Of a DNA stretch of 35,000 nucleotides, positions 24,190 through 33,453 are shown piece by piece. The DNA is taken from assembly GCA_905221605.1 (NCBI GenBank), contig CAJNDS010000530.1, positions 27,501-62,500 on the forward strand. The letters are read 5' to 3'. This DNA is from Symbiodinium natans (taxonomy: Eukaryota > Sar > Dinophyceae > Suessiales > Symbiodiniaceae). The position numbers and the translations under genes are program-made. Under the pieces are notes generated by a model, which did no database searches, was not told the DNA's origin, and was given only the letters and a program-made list of their open reading frames with translations. How positions within the stretch are numbered: the stretch's first letter is position 1; the number at the start of each line of letters is the position of its first letter.

Positions 24190-25140
24190 GGAGCTTTGAA
24201 ATCCCCGAACCCGAAACCCTCAGCACCCCTCCGCAGCGCTCAACTTGAACTAAAACCAAAACCCGAGTATCAACCCTAAAACCCGAAACCCTAAACTCCA
24301 ACCCTAAAACCCCACACCTGAAACCCTAAACCAGAAACCCTAAACCCCAAACCCCAAACCCTAAACCCGAAACCCCAAACCCTAAACCCTACACCCCAAA
24401 CCCTAAACCCGAAACCCCAAACCCTAAACCCTAAACCCTAAACCCGAAACCCAAAAACCCTAAACCCGAAACCCTAAAACCCTAAACCCGACACCCCAAA
24501 CCCTAAAACCCTAAACCCTAAACCCGAAACCCCAAAACCCTAAACCCGAAACCCTAAAACCCTAAACCCGAAACCCCAAACCCTAAAACCCTAAACCCCA
24601 AACCCAAAACCCGAAACCTCAAACCCTAAACCCTAAACCCGAAACCCTAAACCCCAAAACCCTAAACCCGAAACCCCATAACCCTAAACCCGAAACCCCA
24701 AACCCTAAAACCCTAAACCCGAAACCCCAAACCCTAAACCCGAAACCTCAAACCCTAAACCCTAAACCCGAAACCCTAAACCCCAAAACCCTAAACCCGA
24801 AACCCCAAACCCTAAAACCCTAAACCCGAAACCCCAAACCCTAAACCCGAAAGCTCAAACCCCAAACCCTAAACCCGAAACCCTAAACCCCAAAACCCTA
24901 AACCCGAAACCCTAAACCCCAAAACCCTAAACCCGAAACCCTAAACCCCAAAACCCTAAACCCGAAACCCCAAACCCGAAACCCGAAACCTCAAACCCTA
25001 AACCCTAAACCCGAAATCCCAAACCCTAAAACCCTAAACCCGAAACCCCAAACCCTAGAACCGTAAACCCGAAACCCCAAACCCTAAACCCGAAACCTCA
25101 AACCCTAGCCCTAAACCCTAGCCCTAAACCCTAAACCCCA
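24190..25140. repeat. 950-bp mixed higher-order telomere-like array
   Basis: Over 120 units of CCCTAAA, CCCGAAA, CCCCAAA and CCCTAAAA. The order CCCTAAA-CCCGAAA-CCCCAAA (a 21-mer) recurs many times, showing higher-order repeat structure. Confidence 0.97.
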
Positions 25141-25143
25141 AGC

Positions 25144-25208
25144 CCAGTGGCCACGAGGTCCACGGACTTGCCGAAGCCGACGCCGCAGTCTGGAGCCTCC
25201 TCGGAGGC
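25144..25208 (-). CDS. putative exon, unknown protein
   Basis: Acceptor ACAAAG, then ASEEAPDCGVGFGKSVDLVA with a possible GC donor. It lies between the C-strand array at 24190-25140 and the G-strand array at 25226-25510. Confidence 0.5.
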
Positions 25209-25225
25209 CTTTGTTTGGCAAAGGG

Positions 25226-25510
25226 AGGGTTTGGGGTTTAGGGTTTAGGGTTTAGGGTTTGGGGTTTGGGGTTTGGGGTTTAGGGTTTACGGTTTTAGGG
25301 TTTGGGGTTTAGGGTTTAGGGTTTGGGGTTTGGGGTTTAGGGTTTGGGGTTTGGGGTTTGGGGTTTGGGGTTTGGGGTTTGGGGTTTGGGGTTTGGGGTT
25401 TGGGGTTTAGGGTTTAGGGGTTTAGGGGTTTTCGGGTTTGGGGTTTGGGGTTTGGGGTTTGGGGTTGAGGGTTTAGGGTTTGGGATTTAGGGCTTGGGGT
25501 TTAGGATTAG
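25226..25510 (+). repeat. TTTGGGG-dominated array
   Basis: About 38 units, with a central block of some ten consecutive GGGGTTT units. It lies opposite in sense to the array at 24190-25140. Confidence 0.97.
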
Positions 25511-25628
25511 GGCCGGGTGTTGAGGACTCGGGGCACGTGCACTCACACAGCCTGGTTGCGAGGTCCCCGAGATACTGGTGACGAAAGGGTTCAGGCTTTT
25601 GGGGCTTAGGGGTGTTTAGGCGGCTGCC

Positions 25629-25779
25629 TCAAGGGCTGGTGGGCTGGTGGGCTGGTGGCGATCTAGCGTTTCGGAGTAAAGGTTTCCCTTGCAAAGGATG
25701 AAGGGGACTTGGCGGGTTGAACTCCAGCAAGCATGAATGAATGGCTTTCAAGTTGGTAAAGTCGTTGAAAGGCGTTGGT
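25629..25779 (-). CDS. putative terminal exon with stop
   Basis: The acceptor GGTTAG, provided by a telomere-like unit, is followed by PTPFNDFTNLKAIHSCLLEF and about 29 more codons to a TGA. Pro-rich at the end (PPAHQPTSP), where the DNA is a three-copy GGCTGGTG tandem. Confidence 0.5.
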
Positions 25780-26059
25780 CTAACCCTAAGCCCTAAATCC
25801 TAAACCCTTAACCCTAAGCCCATTGAACCCCTAAATTCCTATGGTTTGGCGTTATTCAGGATCGAGGGTATAGGACCGATGGTGCGGGCTATTTGAAGGT
25901 TTAGGGTTTAAAGTTTAAGGTTTAGGGATGTTTACAGATGTTTAGGGTTTAGGGGTTCGGGTTTAGGGTGCTAAGGGGCTGTCTTGGGAACTATGTTTGG
26001 TTCTGGAAAGAAGCTTAAAATTTCTGAATACACCCCATATGCAGAAACAACAAAAGGTC

Positions 26060-26195
26060 TGCATAGTCAGACTCATTGATATGCGTGCTTACATTTGTAT
26101 TTACATGTGTATTTGCATTTACTTTTGCATTTACATGAGCATCGAAATTCACGCTTGCATTTACGTGTATATGGAAGTTTCCACTTGTATTTAGG
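26060..26195 (+). repeat. degenerate 12-bp tandem (TTTGCATTTACA type)
   Basis: Repeated 'gcatttac' and 'tatttacatg' words. The Cys/Ile/Tyr-rich plus frame here is an artefact. Confidence 0.65.
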
Positions 26196-26437
26196 CTGGG
26201 TCGTAGGCTCGTCGAGCTGAGTTTTCTGCAGGGCTTCGGATTTGGGATTGAGGGTTAGCCCTAAACCCTAAGGCCCTGAAACCCTAAAACCCTCAAAGAG
26301 AGCCTCAAACCCTAAAGCCCTAGGCCCTAAGGGTTCAGTGTTGTGGGGGAGCTTAGCCGAGCCCAGGCTTGATCTCGAAATCATCACCCGAAGCTATTCT
26401 TGGGCTCGGGTCGCGGTCCTCCGTGCCCCTCACTCAC

Positions 26438-27854
26438 CCCAGATCACCACAGATCCATCAGCCCGGATCGCAGCGAATGTATGTAAAGAAGCTTGCACCA
26501 GCTGCACATTCTTCAGCTGACCTTGTACGGTACTACTGTCGCCTCCATATTCAGCACGGCCCCAGCTCACCAGAGATCCATCAGACAGGATCGCAACAAA
26601 AGCTCCTGAAGATGCTTGCACTTGCTGCACGTCCTTCAGCTGATCTTGCACGGTATGGCTGTCGCCGCCATATTGAGCAACGCCCCACGTCACCACAGAT
26701 CCATCAGCCCGGATCGCAGCAAACGCGCTCCAACAAGCTTGCACCTGCTGCACGTTCTTCAGCTGACCTTGTACAGCACTGCTGTCGCCTCCGCGGTCAG
26801 CATGGCCCCAGGTCACCACAAATCCATCATCACGGATCGCGGCAAAAGCTGTTGATGAAGCTTGCACATGCTGCACGTTCTTGAGCTGATCTTGAACGTT
26901 ACTGCTGTCACCACCACATGCAGCAAGGCCCCAGGTTACCACTGATCCATCAGCCCGGATCGCAGCAAACGCATTCCAAGAAGCTTGCACCTGCTACACA
27001 TGATTCAGCTGACCTTGTACAGCACTGCTGTCGCCACCCCCAGGTCACCACAGATCCATCAGCCCGGATCGCAGCAAAAGCTCCTGCAGAAGCTTGCACG
27101 TGCTGTACGCTCTTCAGCTGACCTTGTACGGTACTGCTGTCGCCGCCACTTGCAGCGGAGCCCCACGTCACCACAGATCCATCAGCCCGGATCGCTGCGA
27201 AGGCGGCGTCAGTAGCGAACGCCCCACTAGAAGCTTGCACCTGCTGCACGTTCTGGAGCTGCGCTTGTACATTCCTGCTGTCGCCGCCAAAGCCAGCATG
27301 ACCCCAGGTCAGCACTGACCCATCAGCCCGGATCGCAGCAAACGCGCTCCAAGAAGCTTGCACCTGCTGCACGTTCTTCAGCTGACCTTGTACGGCACTG
27401 CTGTCGCCTCCGCGGTCAGCATCGCCCCAGGTCACCACAGATCAATCGGATCGGAGGGCAGCAAACGCCCCAAGAGAAGCTTGCAAGTGCTGAACGCCTT
27501 TGAGTTGATCCTGCACGGGACCACTGACACCAATGCAGCCCCGCATCACAACAGATCCATCACCCAGAAGAGAGAGGCAAAGGCAGCAGGTCTTCTGCGT
27601 CCTCCGCCAGCGACCTTTGAAGCCAGAACTCGAACCTGTCCCACATGCAGGGTCAGCACATCATTGTTTTGTAAACCTGCTCCCAGAACAGTGCCTTGAG
27701 CCAGTACACATCCAGAGGTTGTCAACAACCTTCCCCTGCCCACTCCCAGAGCACTCTGCGCCAGTTGAGTCAAGCAGTCAATGGAGACTTCCGGCTCGGT
27801 TTCCAAAGTAACACTCTGGCCGCTGAGGAGGTGCACATGGACTGACATCGACAT
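26438..27854 (-). pseudogene. ubiquitin-like/RCC1-repeat (ATS1/HERC-type) gene, broken
   Basis: The start ATG at 27852-27854 is followed by MSMSVHVHLLSGQSVTLETE and a beta-grasp-like ubiquitin-like domain of about 75 residues. After it come about nine RCC1-type repeats of 41 residues with the core GSVVTWG...GGDSSAVQGQL. RCC1 propellers act as binding scaffolds, often of GTPase or ubiquitin-ligase proteins; the substrate here is unknown. Four lesions break the frame on minus: a 2-base gain near 27570 (CT repeat), a TGA at 27442-27444 in place of a Gly codon, a 14-base loss near 27038 and a TAG at 26994-26996 in place of a Gln codon. One repeat also carries a short in-frame insertion (ATDAAF). 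The last repeat ends at a consensus donor TGGG|GTGAGT. Either a decayed family copy, or several sequencing errors in an intact one. Confidence 0.8.
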
Positions 27855-28167
27855 GGTGCCGCCTGAAGCGCCCGACTGTCTATGCAAAAGTAAAGTGCCA
27901 CCCTTCAGAAGGCAAAAGCACCACACCCTCCAAAGCTCCCCTGTCCAGGGATCGACAAACCTAAAAGCCCCAGGCCCCAGCGCCTTCTCAGATTATTAAC
28001 AAACCCTAAACCCTAAGCCCGAAACCCTAAACCCGAAACCCAGAACCCTAAAACCCTTGGGCCCTAGGTTTAGGGGTTTGGCGGCTTAGGGGTTTAGGGT
28101 TTAGGGGCTTAAGGCATAGCCTAAGCCCACGCCTGTTGTTGTTTCTTGTCTGGTCCTGGCCCTGTAG

Positions 28168-28203
28168 GCTGGACCAGATGGAGCGGGTGCGACTGCACAC
28201 CCC
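28168..28203 (+). CDS. putative plus-strand exon
   Basis: A pyrimidine-rich acceptor ending CTGTAG, then LDQMERVRLHT and donor CCC|GTTTAG from the following TTTAGGG tract. Minus is also open (HPLHLVQPTGPGPDKKQQQ), but plus has the better acceptor. Confidence 0.4.
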
Positions 28204-28230
28204 GTTTAGGGTTTAGGGTTTAGGGTTTAG

Positions 28231-28361
28231 GGTCCCCGGCGGGCTTGTTGGATGAGTTTGCGGAGGTGAATCCCTTTTTCCCCCCTTGCACCCCCAAAGC
28301 GCGGGGGGGGTTCAACCTTTCAACTGCCTGTGAGGTTGAGCCGGAGACTCTTAAATTGAGG
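28231..28361 (+). CDS. putative plus-strand exon
   Basis: Acceptor TTTAG supplied by the telomere-like tract, then SPAGLLDEFAEVNPFFPPCT, later ACEVEPETLKLR, and donor AGG|GTTTAG. Minus is open as well. The phase does not fit the 28168 exon directly. Confidence 0.4.
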
Positions 28362-28469
28362 GTTTAGGGTTTAGGATTCAGGGCATAGGGGTTAGGGTGT
28401 AGGGTTGAGGGTTTAGGGGCACTCCAACCAACTGTGCTGTACACATGGCCCCCACGCAACCCAGCCTGA

Positions 28470-28845
28470 GCCCCCTAAACCCCTAACCCCCAAACCCTGC
28501 ACCCCTAAACCCTAAACCCCCAAACCCCTAAACCCTACACCCCCAAACCCTAAACCCTAAACGGGCCTAAACCCTTGCACCCCTAAACCCTAACCCCTAA
28601 ACCCTAAAACCCTAAACCCCTGTGTGCTACTCGGCGCAGACGTGTCTGGCGTGCATGCTGCGACTTTGGTCGCAACAACGGGAAGTTTTGGGGTGGCACC
28701 TCATCCCTCAATATCCCGCAATATTCCTAAACCCTATAACCCTAAACCCTCAACCCTGAACCCTAAAGCCTAAAGCCTAAAGCCCAAAGCCCAAAGCCCA
28801 AAGCCCAAAGCCGCCTAAAGCCTAAAGCCTAAACCCTAAACCCGA
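28470..28845. repeat. CCCTAAA, CCCCTAAA and CCCAAAG arrays around an island
   Basis: Arrays at 28470-28618 and 28725-28845, the second including about five CCCAAAG units. The island 28620-28720 is open on both strands (minus DEVPPQNFPLLRPKSQHARQ), with no decision possible. Confidence 0.85.
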
Positions 28846-28849
28846 ACTC

Positions 28850-28925
28850 CACTTTGAGCTCAAGGGCAGAGTCCGAGTCGATTTCGACGTGCGGGCCGAA
28901 AACCACCTCCGGCTTAGCGTTTTCG
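28850..28925 (-). CDS. putative exon, strand uncertain
   Basis: Minus reads PEVVFGPHVEIDSDSALELK after an acceptor GCTAAG. Plus reads ELHFELKGRVRVDFDVRAEN without a clear acceptor. Both look protein-like. Confidence 0.35.
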
Positions 28926-29007
28926 TGTTTTAGGGTTTAGGGTTTAGAGTTTGGGGTTTGGGGCTTGGGGTTTGGGGTTTCGGGTTTCGGGTTCTGGGTT
29001 TAGGCCT

Positions 29008-29037
29008 TTCTCTCTCTCTCTCTCTCTCTCGCTCTCT
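29008..29037 (+). repeat. CT microsatellite
   Basis: A CT run with one G interruption. Confidence 0.95.
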
Positions 29038-29039
29038 TC

Positions 29040-29430
29040 TGGGGGTTACTGAACATAGGGGTACCCATACTGGGAGTCCCTTCAAGGGGATTCTATTCTA
29101 TTTGTTGGGAGAAAAAAAGGGGTACCCCACTGTTGGGAAATACACATCTGGGTATACTGGCCTGTTCATCTTCAATCAAATTGGGTGGCTGTCAAAATTA
29201 TGATCACTTTTGGAGTGCCAGGGGGCCCTGGGGGGAGGAAGCGACAAGGACCAAAATTGAGTACCCGCTCTGCCTGAGCTGACTCTAGTCCGACTTTGTG
29301 AAATGACTTAGGAGGTGTAGCATAAGTGGGAGCTCCGGTGATCTTGAAATACCACTACACTTAGTGTCATTTTACATATTCCGTGAGACTGAAACTTGCA
29401 TCATGTGAGTTTTTGATTTAACGTTGCCTC
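29040..29430. other. gene-free stretch
   Basis: Two 'aggggtaccc' boxes (29056 and 29118) recall the dispersed repeats elsewhere. No exon is supported until the acceptor at 29439. Confidence 0.4.
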
Positions 29431-29439
29431 TTTTGGCAG

Positions 29440-29465
29440 CTGATCTGTTCGGAAGACATAGTCAG
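29440..29465 (+). CDS. putative plus-strand mini-exon
   Basis: A strong pyrimidine tract and CAG acceptor (29425-29439), then LICSEDIV and donor TCAG|GTGGGG. Very short. Confidence 0.35.
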
Positions 29466-29547
29466 GTGGGGAGTTTGGCTGGGGCGGTAAGGGGGCCCCT
29501 CCCATTATACTAGGCACCCCAAAAGCGAACACAATTTCGACAACCAC

Positions 29548-29633
29548 CCCGATGGAGTCCTAGGCTTGTCCCATTGAGGCAAGCGGGCGCCCGCGCTTGC
29601 GCCAAACGAATCCTGCTCCGGAGGCGGCGCTTT
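29548..29633 (-). CDS. putative exon, Pro/Ala-rich
   Basis: Acceptor GGCTGAG, then KAPPPEQDSFGASAGARLPQ and WDKPRTPSG, with donor GGG|GTGGTT. Confidence 0.5.
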
Positions 29634-29644
29634 CTCAGCCGAGC

Positions 29645-29955
29645 CCCAACCCTAAACCCTAAACCCTAAACCCCAAACCCCAAACTCCAAACCCTAATTA
29701 AACCCTAAACCGCCTAAAACCTAAACCCTAAACCTAAACCCAAAACCCTAAACCCCAGGAAGGTGTGTGAGATAGCAGGATGCGAGCATCAGCACTCCCA
29801 GCTCCGAAGCACCAGACCATCTAAACCTAAACCCTAAACGGCCCTAAACCCTAAACCCCAAACCCCAAACCCTAAACCCTAAACCCTAAACCCTGAACCC
29901 TGAACCCTAAACCCTAAAACCTGAACCCTAAACCCTGAACCCTGAACCCTAAACC
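29645..29955. repeat. CCCTAAA arrays
   Basis: C-strand arrays at 29645-29757 and 29822-29955 around an island whose minus frame (MVWCFGAGSADARILLSHTP) starts at a TTTAG acceptor. Confidence 0.9.
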
Positions 29956-29962
29956 ACCCAAC

Positions 29963-30005
29963 AGAAGGCCTCCGCTCGCTTGCGCTTCGCAGCTTTCCGG
30001 AGCTC
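29963..30005 (-). CDS. putative exon, nuclear-localisation-like
   Basis: Acceptor TCCGCAG followed by GA, then ELRKAAKRKRAEAF and donor TCT|GTTGGG. A dense Lys/Arg cluster. Confidence 0.5.
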
Positions 30006-30010
30006 CTGCG

Positions 30011-30021
30011 GACCCGAAACC

Positions 30022-30109
<88 letters not shown>

Positions 30110-30115
30110 ACCCTT
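30011..30115. repeat. (CCCTCAA)15, homogenised variant
   Basis: About fifteen consecutive CCCTCAA units with almost no CCCTAAA among them. Confidence 0.98.
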
Positions 30116-30117
30116 CC

Positions 30118-30297
30118 TCAACCCGAAATCCAGAGGTTGAAGGATTTTTGGGGTGGGTTCAGAGGGTTTCGAGAGTCTTTAAGCTCGCGCCCCAGCCATC
30201 TGTGCCCGAAACCCGAAACCCTAGGCTGCGGGAGCAGCCGCTTTGCTTTGCTTGTGCTCCGAAGTCGATGCTTGAGCAAAAGCTGTTGGCCAGAAAC
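30118..30297 (-). CDS. putative exon, basic
   Basis: Acceptor GGTGGAG, then VSGQQLLLKHRLRSTSKAKR. The frame stays open for 60 codons through KDSRNPLNPPQKSFNLW. The 3' limit is uncertain. Confidence 0.45.
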   Translation of the reverse strand, partial: VSGQQLLLKHRLRSTSKAKRLLPQPRVSGFGHRWLGRELKDSRNPLNPPQKSFNLWISG

Positions 30298-30339
30298 CTC
30301 CACCCTAGATCCTGAACCCTAAACCCTAAACCCTAAACC

Positions 30340-30690
30340 CTAAACCCTAAGGTTTGCTTCTTGTTGCTAGTACATGCAGGGCTTAGGGGCTTGAGGATTC
30401 AAGGTGGCAAGCTAGATGAAGCTACCAGAACAAGCAACCCCCATGCTATTTGGGGTTTCAAAAAGTAGAGTTTAGTGTTTAGGGCTTAGGGCCAAGGGTT
30501 TAGGGCCCTTATTACAGGAGAATCCTCCTAGTTGGGGGTCTTTCGGGGCCCCTTTTTGCGTAAACCCCCAGATCTCTCTTATTCCATGTTCTGGTAACTT
30601 AAAAAAACGAAGGAAGCCCTTATAACCCTAAGCTCCAAAACCCTTCAACATCCTAAACCAAACGCCCTAATTACCGCCTCCTGGAGCTAT
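30340..30690. other. gene-free stretch with family F4 copy
   Basis: 30500-30575 resembles F4 ('gggtctttcggggccccttt...cgtaaacccc'). No exon is supported. Confidence 0.45.
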
Positions 30691-30819
30691 ACAGCCCTAA
30701 ACCCTAGATCCTAAACCCTAAACCCTAAACCCTAAAGAAAGGTAAGGGTCTACTCCGGGCCCTAGATTACCCCCAATCAACCCGACCTTGCATCAGCTTA
30801 GACCTCGAAACAAGAACAC

Positions 30820-30885
30820 CGGTTTAGGGTTTAGGGTTTGCTGTAGGGTTTAGGGTTTAGAGTTTAGGGTTTAGGGTTTAGGGTT
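30820..30885 (+). repeat. TTTAGGG tract
   Basis: About eight units followed by a short CA run. Confidence 0.94.
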
Positions 30886-30922
30886 ACACACACACAATTC
30901 GCCTTGGACTCGTTCGGAAATT

Positions 30923-30980
30923 CTAAAGCGCTTTGCAAGTGCCTCGCAAGTGCTTCCTCAGTGCTTCGTCAGCGAGAGAT
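30923..30980 (-). CDS. putative exon ending in a stop
   Basis: Acceptor GATTACAG, then SLADEALRKHLRGTCKAL and TAG. The DNA is built of three GTGCTTCSTC-like words, so part of the signal may be repeat-derived. Confidence 0.4.
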
Positions 30981-31121
30981 CTGTAATCAGTTGAGAACTT
31001 AAGGCTTGGAACCAAACCAAACCCTAAACCCGAATCCCTTTCGACCACACACCCAAACCCTAAACCCTAATCTCCAAACTCTAACCCCAAGCCCTTTCAA
31101 CCCCAACCCCTTTCACCCCCA

Positions 31122-31138
31122 CCCCCCCCCCCCCCCCC
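31122..31138 (+). repeat. C17 homopolymer
   Basis: Seventeen C in a row inside degenerate CCCCAAC sequence. Confidence 0.97.
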
Positions 31139-31218
31139 AAACCAAAGCCCCAAACGCCTCGGCATAAACCGCGAGCACCCTAAACCCCTGAACCCTAAAC
31201 CCTAAACCCTAAACCCAC

Positions 31219-31265
31219 AGCCGATCTCCTCCTTGAACCTCGGGCCGTGGGCCAGCTCGTATTTC
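31219..31265 (-). CDS. putative exon, unknown protein
   Basis: Acceptor CCCCCAG followed by GA, then KYELAHGPRFKEEIG and donor GCT|GTGGGT, where the intron enters CCCTAAA sequence. Confidence 0.5.
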
Positions 31266-31428
31266 CTGGGGGCTAGGCACTGGGTTTTAGAGGAAAATTG
31301 GCCTTAAGGTTTGGGTTTAGGTTTAGGGTTTGGGGTTTGGGGTTTAGGGTTTAGGGTTTAGGGTCCTTGCACTTTTTAAAGGGCACCAAATACACATCCT
31401 ACGATGTCCCCACACCCCAAAACCCCAC

Positions 31429-31474
31429 CCAGAACTCGCAAATTTTCATGGGATGGGGCCGAAAGGCTCCAGAG
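31429..31474 (-). CDS. putative exon, unknown protein
   Basis: Acceptor CTCGAG, then LWSLSAPSHENLRVL and donor TGG|GTGGGG. The frame is open upstream of the acceptor too (PANLE). Confidence 0.4.
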
Positions 31475-31589
31475 CTCGAGGTTTGCAGGAAGTAAACCCT
31501 AAAGCCTAAACCCGAAACCCTAAACCCAAAACCCTTAACTTCACAGGCTTTGGGCCGAACTCTATCCCTCACCGAGATTTGAGTTCGTG

Positions 31590-31800
31590 GCTTAGGGGTT
31601 TTTAGGGGGTATAGGGGTTTAGGGTACAGGGTTTAAGGTTTAGGGTTTAGGGCTCAGGGGCTTAAGGGTTTAAGGGGCTTAGGGTTCTGTTCGCGGCTTT
31701 AGGCGGGTTAGGTGTCAGGGTTTCCAGGGCTTAAGGTCGAGAAGGGGGCGAGAGCTGAGTCACATATAGGGTTTAGGGAGTAGGGTTCGGGTACAGGGAT
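31590..31800 (+). repeat. degenerate TTTAGGG-like stretch
   Basis: Scattered GGGTTTAGG, GGGCTTAGG and GGGTATAGG words. No gene is seen. Confidence 0.7.
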
Positions 31801-31920
31801 TAGGGCTCTATATTGTGCACTTCAGGGCGTAGGGCTTGCCATGTGCACGCAAGCCCACCTGAATTGATCCCGTGCGCTTAGGCTTGAACGACCTCAGAAA
31901 CCCTAAACCCTAAACCCTAA

Positions 31921-32030
31921 TAAAAATCCGGGTAGGGCTCCGCTGGCCCAGCACCTTCACGACGGCTTTCTGGCCCGTGTCCTGGAAGGGTTCGCGGCAC
32001 TTCCGACCGGCTTGGGGGTGGTTAACTGGA
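31921..32030 (-). CDS. putative exon, unknown protein
   Basis: The frame includes CREPFQDTGQKAVVKVLGQR and SPTRIFI, with an internal TTCCAG|GA that may be the true acceptor (31981). It runs into CCCTAAA sequence on the 3' side. Confidence 0.5.
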
Positions 32031-32169
32031 TCCTCTCGGATTCAATGTTTAGGCGTTAGGGATCGCGTCTTTGGGCTTTTGGAGCTCAAACTTTTCATGC
32101 TTCTTGCTGCAGTATGGGCTGCCTGAACCCTAAACCGTAAACCCTAAACCCTAAACCCTAACAGGCTAC

Positions 32170-32236
32170 AGCTGGGCGCGTCCTTGAGCTCCTCGTGGAT
32201 GGTCTGAGCCAGGACGTCCAGGCCGTCAGTCTCTTC
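32170..32236 (-). CDS. putative exon B of the best duplicated-edge pair
   Basis: Acceptor GTCAGAG followed by GA, then EETDGLDVLAQTIHEELKDA and PS, with donor GCT|GTAGCC. The frame continues exactly from 32327-32364 through the duplicated sequence. Confidence 0.6.
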
Positions 32237-32326
32237 CTCTGACACCATGGGAGGTTTAGGGTTTAGGGTTTAGGGTTTAGGGTTTAGGGTTTAGAGTTTA
32301 GGGTTTAGGGTTTAGGGAGTCTCTTC
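32237..32326 (-). other. putative 90-bp GA-AG intron: telomere-like insert with 25-bp duplication
   Basis: The core 32253-32317 is nine G-strand units on plus. The 25 bases on each side (32228-32252 and 32318-32342) are identical. Splicing at AG|GA in both copies removes one copy plus the insert. Confidence 0.6.
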
Positions 32327-32364
32327 CTCTGACACCATGGGATCCCATGCTACGTCCCCCAAAC
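32327..32364 (-). CDS. putative exon A of the best duplicated-edge pair
   Basis: Acceptor CAGTCAG, then LGDVAWDPMVSE, ending in the duplicated segment. Joined protein context: DPMVSE|EETDGLD. Confidence 0.55.
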
Positions 32365-32640
32365 CTGACTGGGTTTAGGGTTTAGGGTTTATGGTATGGG
32401 GCTTGGGGTTTAAGGTTTAGGGTTTAGGGTTTAGGACGGGGTGTGAGGTTCAAAGGCTTACAGGTTTACAGGGTCTAGAAGGTACCCTAAATATTCAGGG
32501 CCGCCTTATAATACTAGTACCCCCAAAAGAGACCAGAATTTAGATAGAATCCATATGACCAGCACTTAGGACCCAGCAGGCCGCCCCCGCGCCGAAACTT
32601 GGGCTATCTTTCGCATTGACTGAGCTTCGGGTTGGGTTTA

Positions 32641-32832
32641 TTAGATTAGGGTGCTCCCCAAACTCTCACCCCCAACCCGACACGCTGTGGTGTCTATAGA
32701 ACCCTCAACTGCGCTTCCACCCGGTAGGGAGTCAGGGCTTTTTTCATGAATCTTCTTTGACGTCCGAAGCCCCGAGCATTCTGCTAGTTGCTTCAAAAAA
32801 ATTACCCAAAACATAAGAAAACTAATCCCCAT
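32641..32832 (-). other. open frame, possible exon
   Basis: A 63-codon frame with a hydrophobic start (MGISFLMFWVIFLKQLAE) and then CSGLRTSKKIHEKSPDSLPG. Acceptor AACTAG and donor GAG|GGTTC are possible, so the first part may be intronic. Confidence 0.35.
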
Positions 32833-33019
32833 ATTGCTCTGATAAGGAAGACTCTGTGATCATTTTGGGGGTGGTGGTTCTTAAGCAACCCGAAACCCCA
32901 AACCCTAAACCCTGCAACCCTAAACCCTAAATACTAACTACGGCTTGCATCAGCCCCCTAGATCTAAGGGCCCCAGAATGGAAAACAAAACACTTTTCAC
33001 CGAAATCCTGAAGCTGGCT

Positions 33020-33095
33020 AGGGTTGCTTAGGGTGTAGGGTGTAGGGTGTAGGATGTAGGGTGTAGGGTTTAGGGTTTAGGGTTTAGGGTTTAGG
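33020..33095 (+). repeat. GGGTGTA variant units then TTTAGGG
   Basis: Four or five GGGTGTA heptamers, one mutated, then four TTTAGGG. Confidence 0.95.
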
Positions 33096-33304
33096 AATTC
33101 AACCAGCATCTGAGCGCCCCTCCCATCTCAACGGTTAAAGCCCAAGCAAACCCCAAACCGAGTCGACTGAGCCTTATATAGGGGCCTTAATCATTAGTTT
33201 AGGGTTTTGGGGGGCTATTTTCGTATAGTTATAAAGGGACTAGTAGTAATGATTCCGACCCCGATATTACCACCCTGATCCCTGTAAAGCCCAAAATCCT
33301 TACT

Positions 33305-33328
33305 GGGGGGGGGGGGGGGGGGGGGGGG
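33305..33328 (+). repeat. G24 homopolymer
   Basis: Twenty-four G in a row. Confidence 0.97.
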
Positions 33329-33375
33329 ATTCTCGGGTACCCCTCTTTTGGGTGGAACCCTAATTTTTAGGGAAC

Positions 33376-33405
33376 CTCGCAAATCCGAGCACAAAGCCCT
33401 CTGTA
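33376..33405 (-). CDS. putative exon 3 of a three-exon run
   Basis: Continues the frame as (VYRGL)CARICE with donor GAG|GTTCCC. The left-hand 12 bp (33394-33405) duplicate 33454-33465, so the exact acceptor is ambiguous. Confidence 0.45.
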
Positions 33406-33453
33406 CGTACCCCAAACCCCAAACCCCAAACCCTAAACCCTAAACCCCCATGC
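33406..33453 (-). other. putative short telomere-like intron between 12-bp repeats
   Basis: 48 bp of GGGTTTAGG/GGGGTTTGG in the transcribed sense, with AAGCCCTCTGTA on both sides on plus. Confidence 0.5.

Noticed and set aside
30011-30115. CRISPR-like regular repeat
   Set aside because: It is a continuous heptamer tandem without spacers, as are all other arrays here.
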